DNA from: Limisoma sp963601185
GTDB taxonomy: Bacteria > Bacteroidota > Bacteroidia > Bacteroidales > Muribaculaceae
Assembly (NCBI GenBank): GCA_963601185.1
Contig: CAVCEE010000007.1
Coordinates: 1-64,000 of the forward strand
DNA length: 64,000 nucleotides
Direction of reading: 5' to 3'
The notes beneath the pieces were generated by a model that saw nothing but the letters and a program-made list of their open reading frames with translations, ran no database searches and was not told the origin of the DNA. Every line of letters begins with the position of its first letter. Positions within the stretch are counted from its first letter, which is position 1. A program made the translations under genes and the position numbers. Positions 43,586 to 53,397 of this stretch are shown in pieces.

Positions 43586-46500
43586 TTAGAATGTAGCAGT
43601 AAGTGAGAAGTTAAAACTGCGTGCTGTAGGCACACTGTAGTTGTCGATGCCTGCGGCTCCCGTACCGCCACCTGTGCCGGCAAGAATCTGAGGATCAGTA
43701 CCGGTGTACTTGGTGAGAAGGAAGAGGTTGCGGCCAGTTGCCGACACCTTCAAGCCTTTAAGCGGACATTTCTGCGAGAGGAAGCGAGAGAGGTCGTAGC
43801 CTACGGTCACGTAACTCAAGCGGATGTATGAACCGTCTTCGATGAAGTTGGAAGAAACGGCATTGTAGTAGTTGTTGACGAAGTTGCTGTCGAAGATCAC
43901 CGGAGTGGTGTTTGGCGCGTAAGTGCCGTCGGCTTGTTTGACAACGCCCTTCACGAGCACTTCGTGGCTGCGGTACTTGGTCATAAGTGCCTCCATACCG
44001 TTGCTGTTCAAGCCACGGCGTGTAACGTTGACCACGTCGCCGCCGCAACGTCCGTCGATGAGGAAGCCTACAGTGAGGTCTTTCCAGCGGAAGTTAGAGC
44101 CGAGACCGAGGAGGAACTTAGGCTCGCGGTTACCGATGAGGTTACCCTTGGCTGGGTTGATGAGCGGATAGCCTGATTCGTCGCAGATGATCTGACCGTC
44201 GTCGGTGCGCTGGTAGTCCTTACCCGAGATTGCGGTGGTTGAACCGTTGAGGTAGGCAGAAGCGAAGATGTCGCCGTACTGACCGCCCTGGATTTCCGAC
44301 ACGCCTTCCGGCAGCGAAACCACCTTACCGCGGTTGAACGAGAAGTTGGCGTTCACGCTCCAAGTGATGTCCTTCGAGCGGATGATGTCCTGACCCAAAG
44401 TGATTTCAAGACCCTTGTTCTCGATAGAACCCTCGTTGCGTGTTTGGAGGATTGTACCCGATGTCGGGGATACGCGCACTTGCACAATCTGGTTGTCGAC
44501 GGTTGTAGAGTACCATGCTACGTCCAAACGTGTGCGAGAGTCGAAGAAGCGCAAGTCAGCACCGATTTCCCAAGAACTTGTCATCTCAGGCTCGAGCACG
44601 TTGGCAACGGCTGTTGTTGCGTCTACGCCCCATCCGCCGTCAGGGAACACTTCCCAGTTCTTGTAGGATGTGGTGAAGCGGTAGGCAGGAGCATCCTTGC
44701 CGACCTTTGCCCAGTTGCCACGGATCTTACCATAGGAGAACCACTTGTTGCTGATCTTGAACAATTCAGAGAAAATCACACCGGCTGTTACCGACGGATA
44801 GAAATATGTGCAGTCAACTTGCTTCAGTGTCGAAGAACCGTCGTAGCGGCCTGTAACCGACACCTGTGCCATGCCCTTGTAGTCGAAACGGAGTTCGCCG
44901 AAGTAGCCGAACTTGTTTTTGCTTGTGTGTGACAACGACATGTTGTAGTCAGTACCTGTACTTGTTGTGAACAGACTTGCGTCAGTGTTCATAAAACTGT
45001 AGAAGTCGCCTTCCAAAAGGAAGTGCTGACCTGCCATCTGAGCCGAGAGGCTCTTGTTTTCCTTGTATTCAGCACCTACGAGAACGTTGAGGTTGTAGTC
45101 CTCGGCGAATGTTTTCTTGTAAGTACCCATAATCTGAGCCGTGAGCTGCGAACTGTTGGACGGCTGGAACGAGTATGCACCGAACTTGTACTGGTATTTC
45201 GAGAATGCCTCGCTTTCAGGGTCCTGGAAGTCGGAGTTGACGAAACGTGGCACGGTGTAGGACTCATAGTTGGAGAAGCCCTTGTCGTAGCCAATCTTGC
45301 CGGTAAACACGAGGTCCTTGATAGGTTCGTAACTTACCTGTCCGTTGATAATCATACGGGTTGCTTCGGTCTCGCTCTTGTCGTAGTAGCGACCGTAGTA
45401 AGGAGAAACGGTTGCAGTGATGCGGCCTGCGTCGTTGAGCAGGTCGGTGTCGTCCCAGTTGTCGTAGAGAGCCCACCAGTTCGGACGACCTTCCTTAGTG
45501 GCGTAGTCCGACATGTTTTTGTTGATAGGCCATGCGTAGATTGACGACATACTATTGCCAAAGCCGCGGCTCTTGGAGTTGACGAAGTTGGCAGAGAGTT
45601 GCACGTTGACTTGTTCAGACGGCTTGAAGTCGGTCTTTACAAACACGCTCAAGCGGTTCTTGTAGTCCTTCGGCACCATACCCTGGTTGTTCATGTAACT
45701 TGCCGATGCATAGGCGTTGAATTTCTTGCTGCCGCCCGACAAAGAGAGGTCGTACTTCTGGAGGAAACCTGTGCCGAGGAAGTCGCCTACGTTGTCGTAG
45801 ACGCGGTCCTCGCTTGTGAGGTAAGAACCCCAGCCGCCGCTCGATGAGTTGCGCGAATAGAATCCGCCGCCGCCAGCCTGGTACTGGTCTTGAATTTTAG
45901 GAGTGTGGATGGCGTTGGAAATTTCCCAGCCGCCGCTTGCAGTTACCTGCATTGTGCCTTCCTGGCCGCGCTTGGTGGTGATCATAATCACACCGTTGGC
46001 AGCCTCCTGGCCGTAGAGGGCAGATGCCGCAGCACCCTTGAGCACGCTCATGTTCTCGATGTCGTTAGGGTTCAAGTCGCCAAGGCTCGAGCCGCTACCG
46101 CGGATAGGCATACCGTCGACAATCACCAGAGGCTCGTTGCTTTGCGAGGTGTTGATTGACGAGATGGCACGGATAATCACCTGAGTAGAGCCGTTAGGCG
46201 AACTACCGCCGGTGGATACCTGCAGACCGGCAACCTTACCTTGCAGACTGTTTGCAAAGTTGGCGCTCTGGCCTGCCGACACGTCGTCGGAGTTGAGCGA
46301 CTGAACGGCGAAGTTCAGTTTCTTCTTTTCTTGCGTCTGTCCCATGGCAGTCACTACGACTTCATTGAGGACCTGTGAGTTTTCCTGGAGCACAACGTTG
46401 ACCACGTCGCGGCCGCCCACCTTTACTTTCTGAGGTGTCATGCCAACGTAGGTGATAACCAGGACATCGTTGTCCTGAGCCTCCAGCGTGTATTTTCCGT

Positions 46501-46660
46501 CAAAATCGGTCGACGCGCCGCGCGTGGTGCCTTGCACCTGTACGGATGCGCCGATGATAGGCTCTTTGTCGCTCGCCGACGTGATTACGCCGGTGACTGT
46601 GCGAGCATAGCCTAAAACCGCAAAGACGGAAAACAACATTAGCAGTAGCTGTTTCTTCAT
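43586..46660 (-). CDS. SusC-like TonB-dependent transporter
   Basis: 1024 residues. Signal peptide (MKKQLLLMLFSVFAVLGYA), then a carboxypeptidase-like domain (TVTGVITSASDKEPIIGASV), the plug with NEVVVTAMGQTQEKKKLNFA and IRGSGSSLGDLNPNDIENMS, VLKGAAASALYGQEAANGVI, and a 22-strand-type barrel ending RSFNFSLTATF. There is no N-terminal anti-sigma (STN) domain. It imports oligosaccharides captured by SusD across the outer membrane using TonB energy. First gene of the SusC-SusD-lipoprotein-lipoprotein-GHL10 operon, with a ~190-base leader containing a hairpin. Confidence 0.95.
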   Translation of the reverse strand: MKKQLLLMLFSVFAVLGYARTVTGVITSASDKEPIIGASVQVQGTTRGASTDFDGKYTLEAQDNDVLVITYVGMTPQKVKVGGRDVVNVVLQENSQVLNEVVVTAMGQTQEKKKLNFAVQSLNSDDVSAGQSANFANSLQGKVAGLQVSTGGSSPNGSTQVIIRAISSINTSQSNEPLVIVDGMPIRGSGSSLGDLNPNDIENMSVLKGAAASALYGQEAANGVIMITTKRGQEGTMQVTASGGWEISNAIHTPKIQDQYQAGGGGFYSRNSSSGGWGSYLTSEDRVYDNVGDFLGTGFLQKYDLSLSGGSKKFNAYASASYMNNQGMVPKDYKNRLSVFVKTDFKPSEQVNVQLSANFVNSKSRGFGNSMSSIYAWPINKNMSDYATKEGRPNWWALYDNWDDTDLLNDAGRITATVSPYYGRYYDKSETEATRMIINGQVSYEPIKDLVFTGKIGYDKGFSNYESYTVPRFVNSDFQDPESEAFSKYQYKFGAYSFQPSNSSQLTAQIMGTYKKTFAEDYNLNVLVGAEYKENKSLSAQMAGQHFLLEGDFYSFMNTDASLFTTSTGTDYNMSLSHTSKNKFGYFGELRFDYKGMAQVSVTGRYDGSSTLKQVDCTYFYPSVTAGVIFSELFKISNKWFSYGKIRGNWAKVGKDAPAYRFTTSYKNWEVFPDGGWGVDATTAVANVLEPEMTSSWEIGADLRFFDSRTRLDVAWYSTTVDNQIVQVRVSPTSGTILQTRNEGSIENKGLEITLGQDIIRSKDITWSVNANFSFNRGKVVSLPEGVSEIQGGQYGDIFASAYLNGSTTAISGKDYQRTDDGQIICDESGYPLINPAKGNLIGNREPKFLLGLGSNFRWKDLTVGFLIDGRCGGDVVNVTRRGLNSNGMEALMTKYRSHEVLVKGVVKQADGTYAPNTTPVIFDSNFVNNYYNAVSSNFIEDGSYIRLSYVTVGYDLSRFLSQKCPLKGLKVSATGRNLFLLTKYTGTDPQILAGTGGGTGAAGIDNYSVPTARSFNFSLTATF

Positions 46661-46790
46661 AATTACAGTTTGTTAGTTTTATAATAGGTTTATTCTCTCT
46701 CGATTTAAGCGTGAGTGTTAAATTTTAAGTTTATTAAAGTTAGATTCATCCTATGTCAAGCCTCTTTTTAACAATTTTAGGTAAGTTGTG

Positions 46791-46812
46791 CCCGAAAATG
46801 CTGATTTTCGGG
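46791..46812 (-). promoter_or_regulatory. Hairpin in the susC leader
   Basis: CCCGAAAA pairs perfectly with TTTTCGGG around a six-base loop. It lies between the possible -7 box (46848-46855) and the susC start at 46660, so it would be in the untranslated leader of the mRNA. Confidence 0.45.
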
Positions 46813-46847
46813 GTCTAAAGGCACTAACCATAATGCATCTTGTGCTA

Positions 46848-46855
46848 CAAACTTA
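46848..46855 (-). promoter_or_regulatory. Possible -7 box of the SusC/D operon
   Basis: TAAGTTTG on the minus strand fits TAnnTTTG, 187 bp before the susC start. The -33 element is weak, so this is tentative. Confidence 0.35.
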
Positions 46856-47107
46856 ACCCAATTTTTCGGATTTGCAGCGTTTTTCAGTATGTGATTTCCC
46901 TAAATGTAACGTTATTTATGATTTCCATACACATTTTCACAATGGTGAGATTAATCTGCTTTCAGAGGGCTTTGATTAGGGGATTGGAGGCAAGGAGGGC
47001 ATCGACAAACTCCTTTTTCCGCTTCGGCGAAACGAGCAGCGAGGATTTGCCGTGGATTTTCAGTTCCAGCCAGTCGAGCGATGCTGCCGGAGCGTAGAGG
47101 GATGAGT

Positions 47108-47232
47108 GCGCCGTATTGATAACCCCAGGCTTCAGCCTGGGGCGGACTGACAATCAGTAATTTGCACCCCGTAGTGGGTGCCGCCAGCATCAGCCAATGT
47201 TCTGACGGTGTGGGCAGCGCCGCTTACAGGGC
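47108..47232 (-). repeat. Dispersed intergenic palindromic repeat, copy C (reverse)
   Basis: In reverse order relative to copies A and B: GCGCCGTATTGATAA, palindrome CCCCAGGCTTCAGCCTGGGG (47123-47142), TTTGCACCCCGTAGTGGGTG, CCGCCAGCATCAGCC, followed by the 30-bp element shared with 1318-1347 (47203-47232). Confidence 0.8.
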
Positions 47233-47253
47233 GCAATCATTAGATATGTGCTG

Positions 47254-47304
47254 CCACGGGCTGGAGCCCGTGGTTAGCAATACGGCGTCCCGACGGGACG
47301 CACT
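47254..47304 (+). repeat. Dispersed palindromic repeat, variant copy D
   Basis: The palindrome here is CCACGGGCTGGAGCCCGTGG (47254-47273), different in sequence from the CCCCAGGC form but of the same 20-base length and with the same following TTAGCAATACGGCG. The tail GTCCCGACGGGACGC is itself palindromic. Confidence 0.7.
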
Positions 47305-47470
47305 CCTTCTCTACTAGTTTGATGCACCTTCTTAGCAATATGGCGCACTCAGTTCTAAATGAATCCGCCATTTTTTCAAATGCGGAACAATGTTATTCAA
47401 ATCCTCTACTTGTTCCGTTTTTGAAAAACATAGTTCTCGAAATAATCTAATAATGATATAGAAATCGCCT

Positions 47471-47478
47471 TACTTTTG
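47471..47478 (+). promoter_or_regulatory. -7 box of the RND efflux operon
   Basis: TACTTTTG followed by CACC fits TAnnTTTG, 20 bp before the ATG at 47499. Confidence 0.5.
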
Positions 47479-47498
47479 CACCGATTTTGAAAAGTGCA

Positions 47499-48620
47499 AT
47501 GAATATGAAGACAATTACAAAAATGATTTTCAGTTTGGGACTTGCCACTGGCTTTTCCCTATTGGCAACATCTTGCCAACAAAAGAAGCAGGAAACGGCA
47601 GTCAAGGCCGACTACAAGACTATGACTGTGGCGCGCAAGAATCTGCACACGGAAACGTCCTACTCAGCCCGCATCAAGGGTCGTCAGGACATCGACATCT
47701 ATCCGCAGGTGTCGGGAAAGATTGAGCGTCTGTGTGTGAAGGAGGGCGAGAAGGTTCACAAGGGCCAACTGCTCTTCGTCATCGACCAAGTGCCATACAA
47801 GGCTGCGCTCAACACGGCTCTCGCCAACGAGCGTCAGGCAGAAGCGGCTCTTGCAACAGCCGAACTGACCTACACGAGCAACAAGGAGTTGCTTGCGCAG
47901 AAGGTGATTTCCAACTATACTTACAAAACTTCTGAAAATGCCTACCTCACGGCTCAGGCGCAGGTGGCACAGGCCAAGGCTCAGGTGGTCGACGCACGCA
48001 ACAATCTGTCGTACACCGAGGTGAGCAGTCCGTCGGACGGCGTGGTCGGCGTGCTTCCCTACCGTGTAGGCGCGCTCGTAGGCCCGACAATCGCCAAGCC
48101 ACTCACATCCGTTTCCGACAACTCGGAGATGTATGTGTATTTCTCTATGACAGAGAAGCAGTTGCTCGAATATGTCCGCAAGTACGGTTCGAAGGACAAC
48201 GCCATCAAGAACATGCCGGAAATATCGCTGCAACTCGGCGACCAGTCGCTCTATAGCCACAAGGGTCGAGTGGAAAGCATCAGCGGCGTGATCGACACGC
48301 AGACAGGCACGGTGAGCATCCGCGCCGTGTTCCCTAACAGCGAGCGTCTGCTCAACAGCGGCGGCTCGGGCAACGTGCTTATCCCGGTTACCCTCAACGA
48401 CGTGTTTGTGATTCCTCAGGCGGCTACCGTACAGCAGCAGGACAAGCACATTGTATATAAGGTGGTAAATGGCAAGGCTGTGTCGCAGATTATCGAGATT
48501 TCGCCGACGCAAACCGGCAACGAATATGTGGTTACCGGCGGACTGAAACAAGGAGATGTTATCGTGTCGGACGGCGCTGGACTTGTGCATGAGGGCGACA
48601 TCGTGAAATCACAAAAATAG
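47499..48620 (+). CDS. RND efflux periplasmic adaptor lipoprotein
   Basis: 373 residues from the ATG at 47499; the frame also offers a TTG at 47487. A lipoprotein signal ends in LLATSC with Cys26. The lipoyl-like domain shows GRQDIDIYPQVSGKIERLCV and VKEGEKVHKGQLLFVIDQVP, and the alpha-hairpin NERQAEAALATAELTYTSNK; the beta-barrel part includes VIDTQTGTVSIRAVFPNSER. AcrA/MexA-type adaptors bridge the inner-membrane pump and the outer-membrane channel. First gene of a three-gene operon. Confidence 0.94.
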   Translation: MNMKTITKMIFSLGLATGFSLLATSCQQKKQETAVKADYKTMTVARKNLHTETSYSARIKGRQDIDIYPQVSGKIERLCVKEGEKVHKGQLLFVIDQVPYKAALNTALANERQAEAALATAELTYTSNKELLAQKVISNYTYKTSENAYLTAQAQVAQAKAQVVDARNNLSYTEVSSPSDGVVGVLPYRVGALVGPTIAKPLTSVSDNSEMYVYFSMTEKQLLEYVRKYGSKDNAIKNMPEISLQLGDQSLYSHKGRVESISGVIDTQTGTVSIRAVFPNSERLLNSGGSGNVLIPVTLNDVFVIPQAATVQQQDKHIVYKVVNGKAVSQIIEISPTQTGNEYVVTGGLKQGDVIVSDGAGLVHEGDIVKSQK

Positions 48621-48630
48621 GAGAACGACA

Positions 48631-51600
48631 ATGAAAGGCAACATATTTATCAAGCGACCGGTAATGGCCATCTGCACCGCGGTGCTTATCGTGATGGTCG
48701 GATTGATTTCGCTCTTCGAACTGCCGGTGGAGCAGTACCCGGACATTGCACCGCCTACGGTGATGGTGTCGGCAACATATACCGGTGCCGACGCGGACGC
48801 GGTGATGAAGAGTGTGATTATGCCGTTGGAGGAAAGTATCAACGGTGTGGAGGACATGATGTACATCACCTCAACAGCAACCAACTCTGGTTCGGCTGAA
48901 ATCAAGGTTTACTTCAAGCAGGGTACAGACCCTGACATGGCAACGGTCAACGTGCAGAACCGTGTGTCGAAGGCGCAGGGACTTCTGCCGTCGGAGGTGA
49001 CTAAGATTGGTGTCACCACCCAGAAGCAGCAGAGTTCGTTCCTCCAGATCGGTACTCTTGTGAGCACCGACGGCAAGTATGACGAGACATTCCTTGCCAA
49101 CTACCTCGACATCAGTGTGATTCCTGAAATTAAGCGTATCAGCGGTGTCGGCGAGGTGGTCGAGTTGGGCGATACCTACAGTATGCGTATCTGGCTCAAG
49201 CCCGATATGATGGCGCAGTACCAGTTGCAGCCGTCGGACGTGACTGCGGTGCTCGGCGAGCAAAACATCGAGGCGCCGACTGGATCGCTCGGCGAAGCGT
49301 CGAAAAATACATTCCAATATACAATGAAATACCATGGCCGTCTGAAGAGCGTACAGGAGTTTGAAAACATGGTTATCCGCTCCAATGCCGACGGTTCGGT
49401 ACTCCGTCTGAAGGACATCGCCACAGTGGAACTGGGACGACTGTCGTACAGTTACAAGGGCAACGTGGACAAGAAGCCGGGTGTGACATTCCTTACGTTC
49501 CAGGTGGCAGGTGCCAACGCAACGGAAGTGAACGCCAACATCTCCGCAAAACTTGAAGAGATGTCGAAATCTCTGCCAAAGGGTTGTGAGTTTGTTCAGA
49601 TGCAGAGTTCAAACGACTTTCTCTTCGCTTCTATCCACAATGTGGTTGAAACCCTCGTGATTGCAATCATCCTCGTGATTTTGGTGGTTTACTTCTTCCT
49701 TCAGGACTTCAAGAGTACGCTTATCCCTTCAATCTCGATTATAGTGAGTCTGGTGGGTACGTTTGCCTGCCTTGAGATTGCAGGATTTAGTATCAACATC
49801 CTTACGCTCTTCGCCCTGGTGCTTGCCATCGGTACGGTGGTCGACGATGCCATTGTGGTGGTTGAGGCCGTGCAGGCAAAGTTCGATGTGGGCTACAAGT
49901 CGCCTTACATCGCCACACGCGACGCGATGCACGACATCAGTATGGCTGTGGTTTCTTGTACATTGGTCTTTATGGCCGTGTTCGTGCCGGTATGTTTCAT
50001 GGGAGGCACGACAGGTATCTTCTACACCCAGTTTGGCGTGACAATGGCCACGTCAGTGGGACTTTCCATGGTTTCCGCCCTTACCCTCTGCCCGGCATTG
50101 TGCGCCATGATGATGCGCCCGACCGATGAGGAAAAATTAAAGAAGGGCTTCTCCGGCAGAATCCGCGCTGCCTACAACGCTTCCTATAGCGCAATCTTCG
50201 GCAGATACCGTCGTGGCGTGATGTTCTTCATCCACCACCGCTGGCTGGCTTGGACCGGCTTGGCAGTGTCGGTGGCTGCCCTCATCTATCTTATGTCAAC
50301 CACCAAGACCGGCTTTGTGCCGCAGGAGGACCAAGGCACAATCATGGTGCAGGTGAGCACCTCGCCGGGTAGCACCCTTGCGGAGACCAACAAAGTGATG
50401 GACCGCGCTGCCGACATCCTCAAAGGTGTCGAGGAGGTGGACCACTTCAGCCAGATTGCCGGCTATGGTATGCTTTCCGGTCAGGGTACATCCTACGGCT
50501 CTATCATCGTGAAACTTAAGCCTTGGGACGACCGTAAGGGCGACGAGCACCACATCGACAACGTGATGGCACGACTCAACGCCGAGTTCGCCAAAATCAA
50601 GGAGGCACAGGTGTTCAGTTTCCAGACAGCGATGATCCCTGGTTATGGTATGGGTAACTCCATCGAGCTTCATATGCAGGACAAGACCGGCGGCGACTCC
50701 ATGGTGTTCTACCAGAACGTGATGAAGTTTCTCGCCGAACTCAACAAGCGGCCTGAGATTGCATCGGCCTACACGTCCTACAATATGAGTTTCCCTCAGG
50801 TGTCGGTCGACATCGATGCAGCAAAATGCAAGCGTGCGGGAATCTCTCCTTCTACAGTGCTTGATGCGCTGGGTAGTTACTGCGGTGGTTCGTACGTTTC
50901 CAACTACAACGAGTTCGGTAAGGTTTACCGTGTGATGATCGAAGCATCACCACAGTTCCGCCTCGACAAGCACTCACTTGAAAACATGTTTGTGCGCAAC
51001 GGCGACGAGATGGCATCGCTCAGCGAGTTTGTCACTCTGAAGGACATCCTCGGACCTGAGCAGGCAACACGCTTCAACCTCTACAGCAGCATTCAGGTGA
51101 ACGTCAACGCAGCCGACGGCTACTCTTCGGGTGAGGCACAGCAAGCCATCAAGGAGGTGTCGGAACAGGTAATGCCAACCGGCTACAGTTACGAGTACGG
51201 CGGTATGGCGCGTGAGGAGTCGAAAAACAGCGGATCCGGATCAATCTTCATCTATGCGGTCTGCGTGGTGCTCATCTACATCATCATGGCTTGCCTCTAC
51301 GAGAGTTTCCTTATCCCTCTGGCAGTCATCCTCTCCGTTCCGTTCGGCTTGATGGGTAGTTTCCTCTTCGCCCGGATGTTCGGACTTGAAAACAACATCT
51401 ACTTGCAGACAGGTCTCATCATGCTTATCGGACTTTTGGCGAAGACAGCCATCCTTATCACAGAGTACGCCGTTGAACGCCGCCGCGCCGGCATGGGCAT
51501 CATCGCCTCGGCAATCTCGGCAGCACAATCCCGTCTGCGCCCAATCTTGATGACGGTGCTCTGTATGGTGTTCGGTATGCTTCCGTTGATGTTCTCCACC

Positions 51601-51834
51601 GGAGCCGGTGCAAACGGCAACAGTTCGCTCGGTACGGGCGTGGTTGGCGGTCTGTTGATCGGTTCGTTGGCCCTGATATTCGTGGTGCCGGTGTTCTACA
51701 TAGTGTTTGAATACTTGCAGGAGAAGGTGCGCAAGCCTTACCACGAAGACCCTGACTACGAGATGCAGCAGGCTATCGAGCAATCCAACGAAGAGAAGCG
51801 TCTCGCCGGTAAACTTGAAAACAATATGCAATGA
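48631..51834 (+). CDS. RND multidrug efflux pump, inner-membrane subunit
   Basis: 1067 residues, a usual AcrB/MexB length (HAE1 family). The N-terminus is MKGNIFIKRPVMAICTAVLI; the proton relay Asp pair is in GTVVDDAIVVVEA (Asp405, Asp406), matching AcrB Asp407/408, and the Lys/Arg/Thr counterparts are in the C-terminal half. PYIATRDAMHDISMAVVSCT and LMIGLLAKTAILITEYAVE are conserved. It drives export of drugs or other toxins from the periplasm. The gap to the adaptor is 10 bp and its stop overlaps the outer-membrane gene as ATGA. Confidence 0.96.
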   Translation: MKGNIFIKRPVMAICTAVLIVMVGLISLFELPVEQYPDIAPPTVMVSATYTGADADAVMKSVIMPLEESINGVEDMMYITSTATNSGSAEIKVYFKQGTDPDMATVNVQNRVSKAQGLLPSEVTKIGVTTQKQQSSFLQIGTLVSTDGKYDETFLANYLDISVIPEIKRISGVGEVVELGDTYSMRIWLKPDMMAQYQLQPSDVTAVLGEQNIEAPTGSLGEASKNTFQYTMKYHGRLKSVQEFENMVIRSNADGSVLRLKDIATVELGRLSYSYKGNVDKKPGVTFLTFQVAGANATEVNANISAKLEEMSKSLPKGCEFVQMQSSNDFLFASIHNVVETLVIAIILVILVVYFFLQDFKSTLIPSISIIVSLVGTFACLEIAGFSINILTLFALVLAIGTVVDDAIVVVEAVQAKFDVGYKSPYIATRDAMHDISMAVVSCTLVFMAVFVPVCFMGGTTGIFYTQFGVTMATSVGLSMVSALTLCPALCAMMMRPTDEEKLKKGFSGRIRAAYNASYSAIFGRYRRGVMFFIHHRWLAWTGLAVSVAALIYLMSTTKTGFVPQEDQGTIMVQVSTSPGSTLAETNKVMDRAADILKGVEEVDHFSQIAGYGMLSGQGTSYGSIIVKLKPWDDRKGDEHHIDNVMARLNAEFAKIKEAQVFSFQTAMIPGYGMGNSIELHMQDKTGGDSMVFYQNVMKFLAELNKRPEIASAYTSYNMSFPQVSVDIDAAKCKRAGISPSTVLDALGSYCGGSYVSNYNEFGKVYRVMIEASPQFRLDKHSLENMFVRNGDEMASLSEFVTLKDILGPEQATRFNLYSSIQVNVNAADGYSSGEAQQAIKEVSEQVMPTGYSYEYGGMAREESKNSGSGSIFIYAVCVVLIYIIMACLYESFLIPLAVILSVPFGLMGSFLFARMFGLENNIYLQTGLIMLIGLLAKTAILITEYAVERRRAGMGIIASAISAAQSRLRPILMTVLCMVFGMLPLMFSTGAGANGNSSLGTGVVGGLLIGSLALIFVVPVFYIVFEYLQEKVRKPYHEDPDYEMQQAIEQSNEEKRLAGKLENNMQ

Positions 51835-53261
51835 TTACGACAATGAAAAAGACAATCATAACAGCCGTCATTGCTGCCACATTGAGCAGTTGCGGCCTAT
51901 ACTCAAAATATCAGCCCATCACTGAAGTGCCCGACCAGTTGTACGGCGACAAGGACAGCGTGTTGTCGCTCACCTCGGCAACCGACACGCTTCCGCGCAT
52001 CGCCGATGCCGACACACTGAGCCTCGGGGCGATGGACTGGCACGAGATTTTCACCGACAATCTTCTCCAGGACCTCATCAACCGTGGCCTGGAGCAGAAC
52101 ACCGACTACCAGTCGGCAGCCTATAGAGTGGAAGAGGCAAGTGCCACTCTACAGGCAGCCAAACTGGCATTCCTGCCGTCGTTTGCCTTGGCTCCGCAGG
52201 CAGGGGTGACGAGTTTCGGCAACTCGAAGGCGTCGCAGACCTATTCTGTGCCCCTTAATATGAGTTGGGAGATTGACATCTTCGGCAAGATGCGCAACGC
52301 CAAACTTCAGGCACAGGCGCTCTATGCCAAGAGCATCGACTACCGTCAGGCAGTGCGCACCCAACTCATTGCCAACATAGCCAACACCTACTACACGCTC
52401 GGCATTCTCCGCGAACAGAGACAACTGTCGGTGGAAACCGAGGAGGCGTGGAAGGAAACGCTGACATCGGCACAGGCATTGATGAATGTGGGTCGCTACA
52501 ACGAGGCTGCCGTCGACCAGATGGAGGCGGCGATGCACCAGGTGCACACCTCGGTGCTCGACCTCGAGCAGCAGATTTCGCAGACTGAGACAGCCATGTC
52601 GATACTCCTCGGCGAGACACCGCGCCACTACACCACAAGCAGCGACTTGTCGCTATCGATGCCGGACAATGTATCGGTGGGTGTGCCGTTGCAGATGCTC
52701 TCTGCCCGTCCCGACGTGCGTATGGCGCAACGGTCGGTGGAGTCGGCGTTCTACGGTGTGAACCAAGCGCGTGCCAACTTCTATCCGTCGCTCACCCTGA
52801 GCGGCAGTGTGGGCTGGACAAACTCCGCCGGTGCAATCATCGCCAACCCGGGCAAGTTGCTCGCTTCGGCGGTGGGCGCACTCGCTGCTCCGCTGTTTAC
52901 CCGCGGACAGAATATGGCTCAACTGAAAATTGCCAAGGCTCAACAGGAAGAGGCGAAACTGGCGTTCACACAAACGCTGCTCAACGCAGGCAAGGAGGTG
53001 AACGACGCCTTGACCGGATGCCAGACGGCAATGGACAAAGAAGCATCGATAACGGCGCAGGTGAAATCCTTGGAAAGCGCACTCCGCAACACTACTTTGC
53101 TGATGGACTACGGCAACAACACATATCTCGAAATCCTTACTGCGCGTCAGTCGCTTCTGAGCGCGCAACTCACTCAATCAGCAAATAAACTGGCCCTCGT
53201 CCAAAACCTTATCAATCTCTACCAAGCCTTGGGAGGAGGCGAAGAAAAACCGGCTTTATAA
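51831..53261 (+). CDS. TolC-like outer-membrane efflux lipoprotein
   Basis: 476 residues from the ATG that overlaps the pump stop; the ATG at 51843 (MKKTIITAV) is also plausible. The lipobox is LSSC. The paired helical regions GLEQNTDYQSAAYRVEEASA and VGVPLQMLSARPDVRMAQRS, then YPSLTLSGSVGWTNSAGAII and AARQ-like LEILTARQSLLSAQLTQ are those of OprM/CusC-type channels. It completes the tripartite pump. A terminator follows at 53339-53376. Confidence 0.94.
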   Translation: MITTMKKTIITAVIAATLSSCGLYSKYQPITEVPDQLYGDKDSVLSLTSATDTLPRIADADTLSLGAMDWHEIFTDNLLQDLINRGLEQNTDYQSAAYRVEEASATLQAAKLAFLPSFALAPQAGVTSFGNSKASQTYSVPLNMSWEIDIFGKMRNAKLQAQALYAKSIDYRQAVRTQLIANIANTYYTLGILREQRQLSVETEEAWKETLTSAQALMNVGRYNEAAVDQMEAAMHQVHTSVLDLEQQISQTETAMSILLGETPRHYTTSSDLSLSMPDNVSVGVPLQMLSARPDVRMAQRSVESAFYGVNQARANFYPSLTLSGSVGWTNSAGAIIANPGKLLASAVGALAAPLFTRGQNMAQLKIAKAQQEEAKLAFTQTLLNAGKEVNDALTGCQTAMDKEASITAQVKSLESALRNTTLLMDYGNNTYLEILTARQSLLSAQLTQSANKLALVQNLINLYQALGGGEEKPAL

Positions 53262-53338
53262 TCATTAACCTTTTCAAAAGCGTCGGTTACATTTCTCTCA
53301 TACTAATTTTCATACCTATAGAGTAATCGATGAGTTTC

Positions 53339-53376
53339 GGGGGGCGTATCGCGTGGTGCGATGCGTCCTTTTTTTT
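53339..53376 (+). terminator. Terminator of the efflux operon
   Basis: GGGCGTATCGC pairs with GCGATGCGTCC (one G-T pair), followed by eight T residues on the plus strand. Confidence 0.8.
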
Positions 53377-53397
53377 GTCCGCCTTGCGCCATTGTTT

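Larger units (their letters stand above)
46661..47498. other. 838-bp gene-free stretch between susC and the efflux operon
   Basis: Contains the susC leader, dispersed palindromic repeats (47108-47232 and 47254-47304), and the efflux operon promoter (47471-47478). The remaining frames are short and not supported. Confidence 0.6.
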
